The translations under genes were made by a program, and so were the position numbers. A DNA stretch of 64,000 nucleotides from Symbiodinium natans (Eukaryota > Sar > Dinophyceae > Suessiales > Symbiodiniaceae): positions 25,001-89,000 of the forward strand of contig CAJNDS010002204.1 of assembly GCA_905221605.1 (NCBI GenBank). The letters run 5' to 3'. Within the stretch, counting starts at the first letter, position 1, and every line of letters begins with the position of its first letter. The notes under the pieces were generated by a model that made no database searches, had not been told where the DNA came from, and saw only the letters and a program-made list of their open reading frames with translations. Of the stretch, positions 1 through 20,200 are shown in pieces.

Positions 1-420
1 GCGCTCTGACCAACAAGAGACTTCCAGCTGGGACCTGAGACGAGGCTTCCCAGTTTGGGTTTTTTATGGTGCTACGGTCCTCTGTTTCGTGAATTTAGGA
101 ATTCGAATCATCGAATAGTCTGATGTTCTCCATTTCTGATACAGCATGATACAGCAATCTACAGGAAGCGTATTCAACGAAAGTCATGCAAGCAAGATGT
201 GTAATATCATGCCACCCTCGAGCTGTGGGCAGTGTTGGTTCAAAACGGACCATGGTTCTTTTTGATACTTTTGCAGAGTAGTCGCCCAGAGGCGAAGCTG
301 CCCGAGAGCTGACGCTTCCGCTGCCACCCCTGTCGCCTGATCAGAAATGACAGACTGGTTACCTTCGTTCTCGGGGTGATTCGATTTGTGTCCTTGGGAT
401 CCGTGCAGATTAACGGTTGA

Positions 421-8085
<7,665 letters not shown>

Positions 8086-10129
8086 CGCATCTGTGGACGA
8101 GTTCGAGCCGCAGCGCTGCAGACAATAAGTAGCGTCAACAACTGGGTAAACCCCTTTGGCTTCTCGTTCCCATCCACTCCTCCCTGCACCGATATCCTCC
8201 TAGCTGTCATACCAGGAACTTGCTGTAAAGGTCTTGTAGAGGAACTTTGCTTCGAAATGCGCGCGGCGCTAGCGGTTCTAGGAAAGCTGCGCGTGTGCAG
8301 CAGACGTGAGATTTTGTCAGAGAGGATCGGGGCCCGAGTGTGGAGCCCTAAAAGCCCTACAGAACCCTTGTAGAACTCATCTTTCATGCAAATTGGCCTT
8401 ACCTAGCTTGCCTTGCATCCGAATGCAGAAACGCAGCTTTTTCCAGGGGTTGAGAGATGCTCCTTCGTGCCCCTTAGGAAGTATATGTGAAACTGGTTGA
8501 AAGTAGGCTGGCGGCTTTGCCAGGCAACGCGTGCCCAGGGGATGCTGTATTCCTTACAGGGACTCCTTGCATACCCAAGAACGCCCCACAAACTGCCAAG
8601 TTCCTTCCACCCCGCCTCGCAGCAAAGCAAGCTCCATCCAAAGCTTTTGAAATGTACGAAGCCCCAAGCACCCAAGGCTGTTGGCATGGCCTTGACAGCT
8701 GACCCGCCAGCCTGCCAAGGGAAGGGGAGGAAGGGGCCCAAGGGGCTACAAAGCTTCTGGGAGGGTTTGGGTTAAGGTATGTTTAGTAGTTCTGGATGTG
8801 TTTCTTTTGTGGAGGAGGGGGAAGCCCCCAAATATTGAGGGGTGCTCTTGAGATACCGGCGGAAGACTTCCGTTGCTGTGCCTTTTTGCTGCCGCTGCCT
8901 CTCCGCCCTACTCCTTGCAGCTTGGCTCGGGCGGACCGTGGTAACACTGCAGAAAATCCTCGGGTGTATACGTTTTGAACACAGTCTCAAGGTCTTCGGG
9001 ATGCTTTGCCGCCCGCCTTGCTCACGGTCTCCGTCTCCAACGCGGAGGCACTCTCACGCGCGGCACCGGCGAAGAGGACCCAAGCCTCCAAACGCTGCAA
9101 CCCGTGACCCGAGACGCTTCGATGCTTCGACGACCACCATGACGACCACGACCACGACCGCTGAGCAGGGGCCACGCCATTTTTTTACTTCCGCATGCAC
9201 GGCTGATGTCGGCTATGCCCTTTACAATTGGCTGTTTACAACATGCGAACCGTGCGTAGCTTGATGCGACTCGCTCCTTCAGCCAACGGCCCCTGTGCTA
9301 GTGGGGGTTCCTGTACACAGAAGCATTTGACTGCAGGAAGTTTCCGACTGCTGCAGGGGGGAAAGGCTGAATCCGGTGCCCCCTGCCAGTGGAAGCGTCT
9401 GAGCGTCTCTAGACATAGTCAAAATCAAAGAACAGGCAAAAGCTCTCAAAGGGCCTACGGCTACGGGTGAGCACGCGCGCTCCTTCGATGTGCTTGCCGG
9501 GCTCGGCGGGGATGTGACAACCCTTCGTCGAGTCACGCATTATTCCTATATGATAAGCTTTGATCTTCTTATTCAAGCTGTTCTTAGCTTGACTATCATC
9601 CCGATGAACCATCATGTACTGCAGTCTTCAGTTCAAAAAAATGATTATTGCATCATCCTGTTCTCAACTGCTTGCAAACATAATCAGGCTAGAGCCAATC
9701 AGAGAGCTCAGAGTTCGAGCTCCTCCGATCCCTCCAGGGACTCCAGGGACAGCTCCGCCTCAGGGAATAAAGAGCTTACAGGGCCCACTCACTGTGATGG
9801 CGGGTGTCGTGCAAGTGTGCTACTTATGTGTTTCTATGTGTTTCTATGGTAGGTATGGTGCAACCAAGGAAGCTGGACTTCGTCAGAACAAGAACATGGA
9901 AACTGATCTTCAACTATCTTTTGCATTTTGTTATCCTCATCTCAAGTACTGCCTCTATAGAGAATTTTCGAGATTTGTAGGGACCTATCCGGAACAGATA
10001 GAGGGTTGTCGGGTAGAAACCTACAAGGTCTGATCCAGTAGGTTCCCGAGCGGGCCAAGCAGCAAGATACGGCTCAGGATCGCATACAAGAATTAAACCT
10101 GCAAAATTCCAAATCCTGAAACTCCCCAG

Positions 10130-10560
10130 ACTGAACCCTGCTCCCCGCCCAAACCTTCCCCCTTTCACCCCCGCAAAACCTCTCACCCCCAAGCACTAAA
10201 CAATCCTTAACCCCAAACCGCAAGACACACCTCAAGCCCCCAACCCTACCCCTTCCAACATCCGCAAAACTCCCGAACTACCTCTCATCCTCGCAGCCCT
10301 AACTTGCCCCCCACCCCGAAGCACCAAACCACCCACTCATCCCCAAAGCCCAAACTAAAATTCTAAACCCCAAACCCCAAGCCTAAACTTACAGCACATC
10401 AAAAAGATATTGATTTACACCCTGAACCCTAATTTAAACCTTTTTTTGCATCCCTTATTTAAACCGAAACTCGAAACCCCCCAGATAGTCCTAACCCACT
10501 GGACGAAACCCGAAACCCTGAACCCTCCCGGAACCCTCTCAGATCCTCTCAGGGCCTGGG
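10130..10560 (+). repeat. Degenerate telomere-like CCCTAAA/CCCCAAA tract
   Basis: Repeated AAACCCC, AACCCTGAACCC and CCTAAAC variants with no exact period. The opposite-sense tract (GGGTTTAGG, GGTTTGGGGTT) follows at 10797-10925 after about 240 bp of unrelated DNA. Such tracts also occur near 5000-5105, 5500-5560 and 16970-17230. Confidence 0.7.
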
Positions 10561-10796
10561 GGGCTTCTTTGGCCGCTGCGGAGCGCGTCTGCACGAAGGA
10601 TGGACCCAGGAAGCGCTGCTTGCGGCTAGGCTTCCTTCATGTAAGGCAGGATCATCGATGATAAGATATTGTCATGTGCTACAGTGCTACAGCATATCAT
10701 AGTAGATTCGAGTACATGTAAGATATATTCAAGGAATAATCGCATGTTAGAGTCGATTATCGTCTTTTGTGGTCTAGAAAAGTCCATGGGTTTATG

Positions 10797-10925
10797 GGTT
10801 GGGGGGTTCAGGGTTTAGGTTCGCGGGTTTGGAGTTGGGCGATTTAAGGCATTGGGTTCGAAGGGTTTGGGACTGAGGGCTTGGGATTGGGGTTTGGGGT
10901 TCCGGGTATTTCTTGGCTTAGCACC
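10797..10925 (-). repeat. Degenerate telomere-like TTTAGGG tract (opposite sense)
   Basis: GTTCAGGGTTTAGG, GGGTTTGGAGTTGGG and GGGGTTTGGGGTT variants. Together with the 10130-10560 tract it makes an inverted pair flanking about 240 bp. Confidence 0.6.
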
Positions 10926-11289
10926 TGGGCATTTAAGGGGATGAATGAGGGGACAGTATCTTCATCACCATCATGGTCATCATCATCGTCACAGTCACCA
11001 TCATCATTCTCGTACTTGGTATGACCGTATGAGGAAGATGCACTACCCTATGCCAGTACTCGTATGTTCATCATAGGAATAGTATGTCGTCTTCCTTTCG
11101 ACCTGACTGACATGCTTGTGATTCAGAATTCCTTTTCGATTTTGCTTTTACCAGGAGTTCAGGCCATTGCATTAGCCTTCTCATTCCAATTCTTATCGCA
11201 GATTTCGAACATTCTGATGCTCTAGTGGTTTAGTGAGGACTGTTGTTAGGTGATGATGCGTATTGCTTGCGTCAATCGCAAAACTCGCG

Positions 11290-11752
11290 CTATGTTTCTC
11301 CCAGGGGCTTCCCTGGCTGCGCTGAGAGGAGCGCCGCCGGAGGTGGCGGGGGTGCGTAGCGCATGCAGGTGAAGCCCGGGAGAGGCCAGGTGGCGGCTAT
11401 GCCACCGGCGCGGGTCCACACTTCACAGCGGCCCAGGGAGTACCTCGGCTGCAACCAACAGTTGTGAAAGAAGAATAAGCATGACGAAGACTGACTAAGA
11501 ATCACCGTCATCATACCAATGGTTTGCCGTACTCATAGCATGCTTGTAATCATGGCAAGGAAAATTACTCTACCAGACTAACACCTGTAAGCATCCAAAA
11601 ATGCCATTGCTATTACGAACATACATACTAACTATCAACTAATACCAACACGACTAGCTATTGCAACTTCTACTTATCAAGCTGAGGCTGCTCGATGCCC
11701 TTGCAGCCAGGGTGGAGGACGCAGGTCTGCATGCAAGCCTCTAAAGACTGTC
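11290..11752 (-). CDS. Last exons: apple domain 3 middle and end
   Basis: Exon 11752-11692 reads GQSLEACMQTCVLHPGCKGI and ends ATCGA|GCAGCC (GC donor). Exon 11443-11290, after acceptor GCAGCCGAG, reads YSLGRCEVWTRAGGIAATW, PLPGFTCMRYAPPPPPAAL, then stops. The join rebuilds CKGIE-YSLGRCEVWTR, identical in plan to domain 1. The Pro-rich tail could also continue into unseen exons below 11290. Confidence 0.7.
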
Positions 11753-14168
11753 CTGCTGGGGCTCCGAATGGATGGGGCAATGGGAGGAGGATGAGGGAGG
11801 GGCGGTGGAAGGGGGATGCTCCTTGCAAAGCGTTTCTCGACTAGGATAGGGTCGTTTTGTCATCATGCATGTTTGTTGTTGTCATAATGCTCGAATCTGG
11901 CTGTCTATGTATGTTTTTCCAGTTCCTTTTTAGAATCTCAACGTCCGGCTCTTGTTATGCGCGTTCATATGATGTTGCCAATTCTGGGCTTGTCGTCACT
12001 TGTCGTTGTTTACTTTTCTGGGTTAGGCCTATCATCGCTGCTATCACTATCAGAATTGTTTTGCTGTTATCATTATTGCATGATCCTTGTCGGAGCTAGC
12101 ACCATACCATGACGATGCTGAACAAGAAAAGAAAATAGTAATCATGAGAAGATGATGATGAAGACGAAAAGAAAAGCTGCTTAGCAAGTTGCTCTTCTCT
12201 TCATGTTTAAGAGAGTCTCTCATTAAGCACCGGAAGTGAAGAGGGGCCCCTGCCTTGGTCCGGAATAACCTCGTAGTAGGCCGGCGAGTTATCGGTGGGG
12301 CTCTCTCCGCGGCAGGCTTTGCCCTCGCCTTCCACAAGCTCGAAGCCGCTGGTGTTGAAGGGCAGCGCAAGGCAAGTGAAGCCCGGGACCTGAGGGTCCG
12401 TAGAATCATGCTGCTATATGCAGCTTCATTCTCGTTTTCGAGATGACTTTGGGGAATGCAAGACAATTCTTGTTGGCACATGCCCACCTCAGCGGAAGCC
12501 TGGATGCCCGCCTGCCGCGTCCACACCTCGCAGCGGCCCGCGCTGAACTCGAGGCCCTTGCATGCCGGGTCATTCAAGCAAGCAGCCTTGCAGGGGAGCT
12601 CCATGGAAGGTGATTCTCAACATCAGGGTTGGGTCGTTGTCTGAGGTCTTCCACTATTTCCGCGGCATTTACAACCCTTATTTCGAGACATGCACAAGTA
12701 CAAAGAGTGTTGGACCGCTATGAGGATCTGGGATTTATCATAGGGCTTCTATCTAACGGAGTGGGAGACTTCATAGAGGATGAAAATCCAAGAAAACAAG
12801 ATGGTCTTCTTCATGAAACTGCCCTGAAGATTATGGAGGCTTTCCAGCCTTGCACTCGAACAGGCTGTTGATAACAAGGACTGTCATATAGGAGTCAGAG
12901 TTGTCGCCAGGAGTGGCCCCGCGGCAGGCACGCCCAGCACCGCCATCCACAGGCTGGAAAGCCTCTGCCCCCGGAGGCTCGAAGCGGTAGCAGCTAAAGC
13001 CCTGAAGCGGCATCGTGGCTCGGATCCCACCTGGCCGAGTCCACACCTCGCATCGCCCAAGCGAATACTCGATGCCGCTGCAGAGGGGCTCTGCCATGCA
13101 TGCATACTTGCATGCCTCCTCGGATGGCACAGCTGCAGTGATTGCCGTGTAGTAGTTTGGGTTGTTGTCGTTGCCGTGAGCTCCGCGGCACGCCTGCCCG
13201 GTGCCCCCAGATGCAGGCTGAAAGCCTGAGACCGGCTTTGCCGTAGTTGATGCGGGTCGCATGGTGGTGGTGGTGGTGGTGGTGGTGGTGGTGGTGGTGG
13301 TGGAGGTGGTGGAGGTGGTGGAGGTGGAGGAGACAACAGAGGTTGTTGTCGTGGTTGTCGTGGACACCATGGTTGTTGTAGTCGTGCTCACGGATACCAG
13401 CGGGGAGGGGTAGTAGACAGTGACTTTCGCACCATTAACGGCCCGAGGTGTCAAGCCATACATGTACTCCTCTTCGGGGTGCTCAGGTTTGCTACTGTAC
13501 GGCCACACGCCATTGGGGCTTCCCTTTGGACCATGTTCCCCGACCTCATCGGGGAGCCACGTGGTTACCCAGACGACTGCACCGTCCGTGGTGGTGGTCC
13601 AGTCTTGGTACAACGGCCAGTGGGTGTGGGCCGTCACGTCCATCCTGTCCGTCACCTCATTGCAGTCCCCATCTAGCTCCACCAGCCACCGTGTGCGATC
13701 TTGCTTTTCGAAGCCGTAGAGGAAGCGGGCGTCTGGGCCGCAACGTGCCTCATGCTCGGGGGCGCCCAGCGGCGCGATGCGCACCATGCGACCTCAGCCC
13801 CGCCAAGACGCGCACACCGGCTACAAGTACCTGTATGTTCACTGTCTTTGTGATTGTGTTTGGCATCAAGGAGGTCAACGCATGGCCAATTATTAATCCC
13901 TGTCCCCTGACAGTTATTCTGTTTAAGATCTTTCCTTTGGTTGCCTAATTTGGGATCTATGTGCCAGTTTGGAGGTCAAGGCGCCCTTGGCGCCATCGCC
14001 ACAGCAGCCACCATTGGAGCCGCAGGGCATGCATCCAATAGAGGGCTCAATGACCTGCCGCTCTGTCAAACAAGGAATATGAAGAAGAACAGGAATGAAG
14101 GAGCAGAATCAAAGAAATCATGAAAAAAAAAAGCTAGCAAGAAGAAGGAAAGACGAAGCATGATGGTC

Positions 14169-14233
<65 letters not shown>

Positions 14234-17200
14234 GCTGCCGCTGCCGCTCATGATGATAATGATGATCGCAATGAGAAAATCAGAACTACTGGAGCATATG
14301 GCAGCATAGGAACAAACTGCCCAGCAACGGCTCCGAACAAACTGCCTCAGCAAAACATGGATATTGTTCGAACTTTCAAGGGGCTATAAAGCCACAGGAG
14401 TACAACACGAACAACGAAGTATTCTATCGTAGAAGCATGCAGTTCCCCGTGCCACGTCTGAAAAAATTAGAGGAAGCAACAGGGTTTGTGGAAGCTGCTT
14501 AGCACGAGGCCGGGCAGATCGATTCAGAGGCAAGAGGCACCCTGAGTTGGTGCTCCCAAGCGAAAATGGAGAACCTATCGCAGATTTCTTCTCTTGAAAC
14601 AGAACGTTCGAGAGCTCTTGAAAGAAGTGGCAGGTTTCCTAAAAGTGGTTTGCGTGCATTTGCTATCGTTTGCTCATCACCTACTTTGCAAGTCATTTGG
14701 CCTGTCAAGCAAAAAGGGCTGGCCTGGCCAGCGTGTGAGGCATAAAGCCTTGTGAATGGACTAGTCTGACGGAGCTTTGCTTCAGTCTGCCTCTTTCTTA
14801 CCCCGCCATTGCCTATGTTCTGCAATCCATTGGCTGCCTGCCCTGCGCCCCCGATGCCTCTCCGCTGGAAGCGGCGAACTCTTCCGTTAGGCCAGAACCC
14901 TAAACCCCTAAACCCCTAAACCCCTAAACCCCTAAACCCCTAAACCCCTAAACCCCTAAACCCCTAGACCCCTAAACCCCTAAACCCTAAACCCTAAACC
15001 CTAGAACCAAAACCCCTAAGCCCCAAGCCCTAAACCCTAAACCCTAAACCCTGAGGGCCCCTAAACCCTAAACCCTAAACCCTGAGGCACAGATCAACAG
15101 ATGCGGCCTTTTTCCGCACATTGCTGTTGCAGAACAACGTTCTGCGTGCCGGAGAGATGGCAGAAAGCAACATTGAAATGCAAAACAAACAATGCATGCT
15201 TCTGTGGCACATCAGCTGGACGAAGCGTGTTCCCTCCGTTTGGTTCTACGACGCCGCCCCTGACACTACCAACATCGAAGCAATGTTAGCAATGATCTGG
15301 TACCGAGACTGATTTTGTCTAGTTGTCTACTTATGACGTATCTGGTGCCCAGCGTGTGATGCGTTTTTTTTCTCGCCTTGTTCGACGTCGGAAAAGTGGA
15401 TGCCTCGTTAAAAACGGTTAACAAAACGACTGGGGAGCAATCATGCCAAACAGACAAGATGCGCATGTTCTTTGCGCATCAAATTGGCGGAAAAAACCTT
15501 CTTCTTGTTGGTGTGCATATCTGTTCATAAAAAATTGGCTGCAGTGGGACGGGGCAATATGCGAATAGTTTCCACACATCAATCAAATTTTGCAGCAAAA
15601 CCGCTCATGCGTTTTGCATCTCTGTTCGCCAAGCAAGCCTGAGCAAAGAAGACGAAGAAGCGGCAGCAGTGGACATACCAGACATCAAAGCATGGCGCCA
15701 ACAACACACTAGCACTACTGCATGTTTGTATAGACTTTCTGCTGGAACCAACTGTTCACCTTTCATTGTGGAAAGGTCTGAATGTACACAATTTGGACCA
15801 TTTCCATCTAATAACACATATTGGTCACACAAAAGGCCTCCCTTGTTATTTCTGCAACTGGAAATATCAGTCAACACGAAAACAACCGCTCAAAAGTGGC
15901 ATCCCCATTACATTGCCCCCCCAAAACGAGAAATCTTGAATGAATTGGATCCTTGCTGTATTCGCCTATATTGGCATCTAACGACAGGCATCCTTACTGC
16001 GATGGCCTCTAGGGTGGTACCCCTATTATGTGAGGACTAACAAGGTGCCAGAAAGTAGTTTGGAGGTTAACGAACACAATCTTCTGAGGTGGTATAGCCT
16101 TTCCTTTCGCTGGCAATGGCAGCTGGTGGAGATCCTGCTCTACTTCTGGCGCATCAAGCACCGGTGGTTTCAACGCTCGCAATGCCGGAGCATACAATTA
16201 AAAAGGAAACGTCGCACCTCCGTTGAACGGCGCGGCGTCAGCAGAATCTAATCACACTTGTTCTGTTGCGAACAATTTCAGCTTGTTGCAGATATTGATA
16301 ATAACAACTTTAGACTCTAGGCTTCTTGCATCTAGCAAAGAAAGGGCCTTGTAGCTGCACCAGGGACCCAACACGTCAAATGAAGCAGACAAGCCATGGG
16401 GGCGCCATGGATCCGGCACGACCCAAACGGCACAGTGGAGGGAGCCCTGCAAAGAGGCATGAAGGGATGGATCTGGCACCGCGGCCCATCCTACCACGAT
16501 GAAAAGAAGGACCGGACCTATAAAGGGAGCCATGATGTGGAGCCGCAACCCGCCCATCCAGCCATCACAAGTTGGAAACAATGAAGGGAGCTCCCTTTCA
16601 GCCGCCACACAAAGGCAGAACTATGAAGGGAGCCGGCGCCGCAGCCCTCTCATCCAGCCAGCCCGGCCTACCTTGTCTCTGAGGAGATAACGCCAAGCGC
16701 TACTGCTTGGGAAAAAAATCACGGCGACGACCAAAACCACACACACACACACACAGACAAAACCTGATGATGATGATGATGATGATGATAGAATGAACGT
16801 TTGTTTCCTGTCATCTCGCCAGGCAGCAGTAAATGAACTCATCCGCCTGGAAGGTCCCCTTTCTAGCAAATCCACACACTGACCCATGAATTTTCATTAG
16901 CAACGCAACTCATGCTCATGGTCCTTCCCTTTCCACAACAACAATATATGTGCTGATCCACCAACCCGTAATCCCATCCCCCTAAGCGTTCACCCCTAAC
17001 AATGCGCACACTCACTCCTGTCCCCTACACCCGAACCCCTAAACCTCGACACCCTGATTACGCCCAAACCCGCAACACTAAACCCCAGACCCTTTCGGGC
17101 AACGGACTTTGGAGGCTGCCGGCAAACATGCAACTTCTCAAAAGTCACATCACGCAATCTCACGAAAACTGTCCTACCCTAAGCCCCAAACCCCAAACAT

Positions 17201-20200
17201 CCCCAAACCCTAAACCCCCAAACCCGAGGCCTTCCACTCTGTGATCTCACCGAGGCGGGTGACTTTGGCACAGACGTTCCCCTGGGTCGAAGGGAAACCA
17301 AGGATCCAGTCCTCGCCACACGGCCTCGAAATCGGGAGGTAAACGATGGGAAAATAAAGAGGTTTCGGAATTATTGGAATTAGAGGAATAGGAATCGTAG
17401 GAATTACAGGCATTATAGGAATAGTAGGAACTCTAGTAATCATGGGTACTCCAGGAATATAGATATTCTAGGAATTGTGGGAACTGCAAGAATTATAGGA
17501 ATGATACAGAATGAAGGAATGTGAGGGTGTTGAAACCCATCAAATGCCTGGTGGGGTGGGGGGGGGGGGGAGATAAAGAAGTATAGTACTACGAAATCTG
17601 GCCGAAAATGTTTCTGCAACCATAAGAGTAGGAGCAAACGCTGGCTTAACAAAAGGAATGAAAATGGAGGCGGAATGTTTCGCTGTAACATACTGTATCA
17701 GCTTTATGAACAAGACATTATCGTACTAGATCACATTCGGAATTTAAAAACAAAGGGTCATGATGATAATGAACACAACCGCATCACAATCGCCTGCCTG
17801 ATGGCATTGGCTTGCAGGGCTTTGTCCTGGTCCTCGTCACCGTAGCCATACTCATAGGCAGGGGGTGGATATTCCAACCTCATTCCACCAGAGTGCCCCA
17901 CATACTTGAATGCACCAGCCGGCTTCGTATAATTGGGTTCTTCTGCCAAGCCATACTGCTGCATCTTTGCCGCGCCGTAAGTATGCTTGTAGAGGCCAAT
18001 GTCCTTGAGGATTGGGTGGTAACACCAAGCTGCTGACTTCTGATGATCGCCTGTGCCCGTGCGGTGGTGGTCCCGCCATTCGCCATTCGCTTCCACACGG
18101 GGCTCCACAAGGTCGCGCGGAACGGGGTACTTGTACTTCGCATACTCTGAGTCGCTGATCCCCGGCGCATCCCGATGGTAGGTGTGCATGGCATAGCCTG
18201 TGTGGTGATCCACGGTGGCCCCATACCAGGCAGTCCACATACGCTGCGACGGCGCATACAGCAGGTAGCCGTAGCCTGCCGACCGCTGTGCCCACCAGGC
18301 CGAGAGGGGGAAACCTTGGCATGATGTCTTCAGCTTCGGGGTTTGGAAAGGCCGATCAGAGCAGGAATGCATAAAGCATGTTGAAGAACTCAAACGAAAC
18401 TCTATCAAATGCCAAATGGCTCCCCCAAATCCCCGTGTTTGGAGCTGTGACCGTCTCCTGATACTGCTTGCCGATCTGCCATGGCAGTCGGTGCTCCTCC
18501 ATGGAAGTGCTGTTCACCTCGCACACCGCCACGATCATCGCCGCCTTGTCCAAATGGCTGTTGGTGTGCTCCACCCACGGGTGCCAATATTTTATGCACA
18601 ACGCCCCAACCACACCATCCTCGGTCATGTCAATGCCACCGGCACGGACGAAGCCATCGAAGACATGGCTCTTCTCCAGGGTCGGCGCTTGCCCCCGCGG
18701 AATCTTTAGCTTGCTGACGTAGACGCGGCCCTCCGTGCCGTTGGCACCGGCCTTGCCGTACTTGACATCCGCCGTCCAGGAGAAGTAGACGGTGTCCGGC
18801 CGAACTTTGTCCGACACCGCACTCATGGGAGAGGGACCGCGGAAGATGTGGCCATGACGCACCGGGCCGGCAATGAGCTCGGGCAGGCACACAGTGGACA
18901 CCGTCATTCGATCCGACACCTGCAAATGCTCATCGTAGCAGCCAAACTTGTCCAACTTTGGAGCGACCTCGCAGTGGTCCCCTTTGTAGCCGTTGATGCA
19001 GCTGCAGGCACCGGTGTTTTCGTTGCAAGAGCCCCCAAAAGGTTCATTGCATTCCACCGCTGCACAGATGCCGGCCTCACACGACTCACCTTCTACTCCT
19101 TCATCGCAGGCACACGCCACCTTGCTCTCAGGCACCTCCATATCAAACTGGTTGGCCATCAGCGACGTCCACCTCGCACCCCAGCCGCCATCGAAGCTCT
19201 GGTCATAGAACGTGGAGGCGCTGCACAGGCCTTTGCCACAGGACCTCGAGCAAAGCACAGGCCAAACCTCTAGTCATTCTAGGTCCAGAAGTGTGCACAC
19301 ATAAAGCATGAAACAAATAGAAAACATACACATGAATACATGCACATGTCTATATGTGTATATATATATACTCGCCCCCCCCCAGCAAGACCACAGTTTT
19401 CCAACTATATCAATGACATTAACTTCTGCACAGCGTCCTCTTCTGCAAAATTAAGGATCGTAACATTAATATTGATTTGAAAGTAAGAAAGTATGTTTAG
19501 AATACTTAAACCCCAAACCCTAAGTATGAGCATGTCTACACCTTCTGTATTTCCCTTGGGTTGGTTTGTCCTCGCGGCGCCCTCAGAAGTAGGGAACGAC
19601 TCCAAAGCAGGGCTATGATTATGATAGGGCAGCTTCGGCTTTCTACCCAATTTACAGAAAACACAATTTAGCATTCGCTTTATACGTCATATACAACATC
19701 CTAGGCAAAACTGACTTGATGGTGAAGACCTATACATGTGAATATATATATATATATGTAGATATCTATATATGTGTTTTTTAAATATACATATATGTGT
19801 ATATACGCACCTATGGGATGTGGCTATATATCGCTGATCTAGACGCACACATACACACACACACACACACATTCGCACATACATGCATACATGCATACGT
19901 GCATGCATGTATGCGTACAGACAGACAGGCAGACAGAGACACAGACAGACATACAGGCAGACGGACACACAGCATCATATTGGCACACAGACATAACATA
20001 CAAACAGAACTACATATATGCATTTATGTACGTATGATTACGTATGCATGCATGCACGCGTGCACGCATGTGTGTGTGTCTCGCAATATATCATATGTAT
20101 GCATGATGCATGCAGGTATGTAATACACGTATATGTCTAGATTCCATCGTGGGCAAGATGGCGTTTTTACCTAGTGGCCCCTCACCAGCCTCTCCCCGCA

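Larger units (their letters stand above)
8211..11289. other. Intergenic region between the two secreted-protein genes
   Basis: About 3 kb with no convincing gene. It holds a Thr-coding trinucleotide run on the plus strand (about 9122-9165), a telomere-like CCCTAAA-type degenerate tract (10130-10560), the opposite TTTAGGG-type sense at 10797-10925, and CAT/CATC repeats near 10960-11000. Open frames at 8474-8775 and 8842-9264 overlap on both strands without domain signals and are left out. Confidence 0.5.

Noticed and set aside
9600-10040. Plus-strand frames 9490-9852 and 9614-10033
   Set aside because: Overlapping, no domain, no homologous pattern; against the gene direction of the whole window.
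12884-13336. Pro-rich 150-codon frame overlapping the Thr linker
   Set aside because: It is the shifted reading of ACC repeats; the apple-domain frame is the real one.
19687-20123. Cys/Val/Tyr and Thr/His-rich frames in the 19.7-20.1 kb repeats
   Set aside because: Direct translations of AT, CA and CAGA microsatellites.
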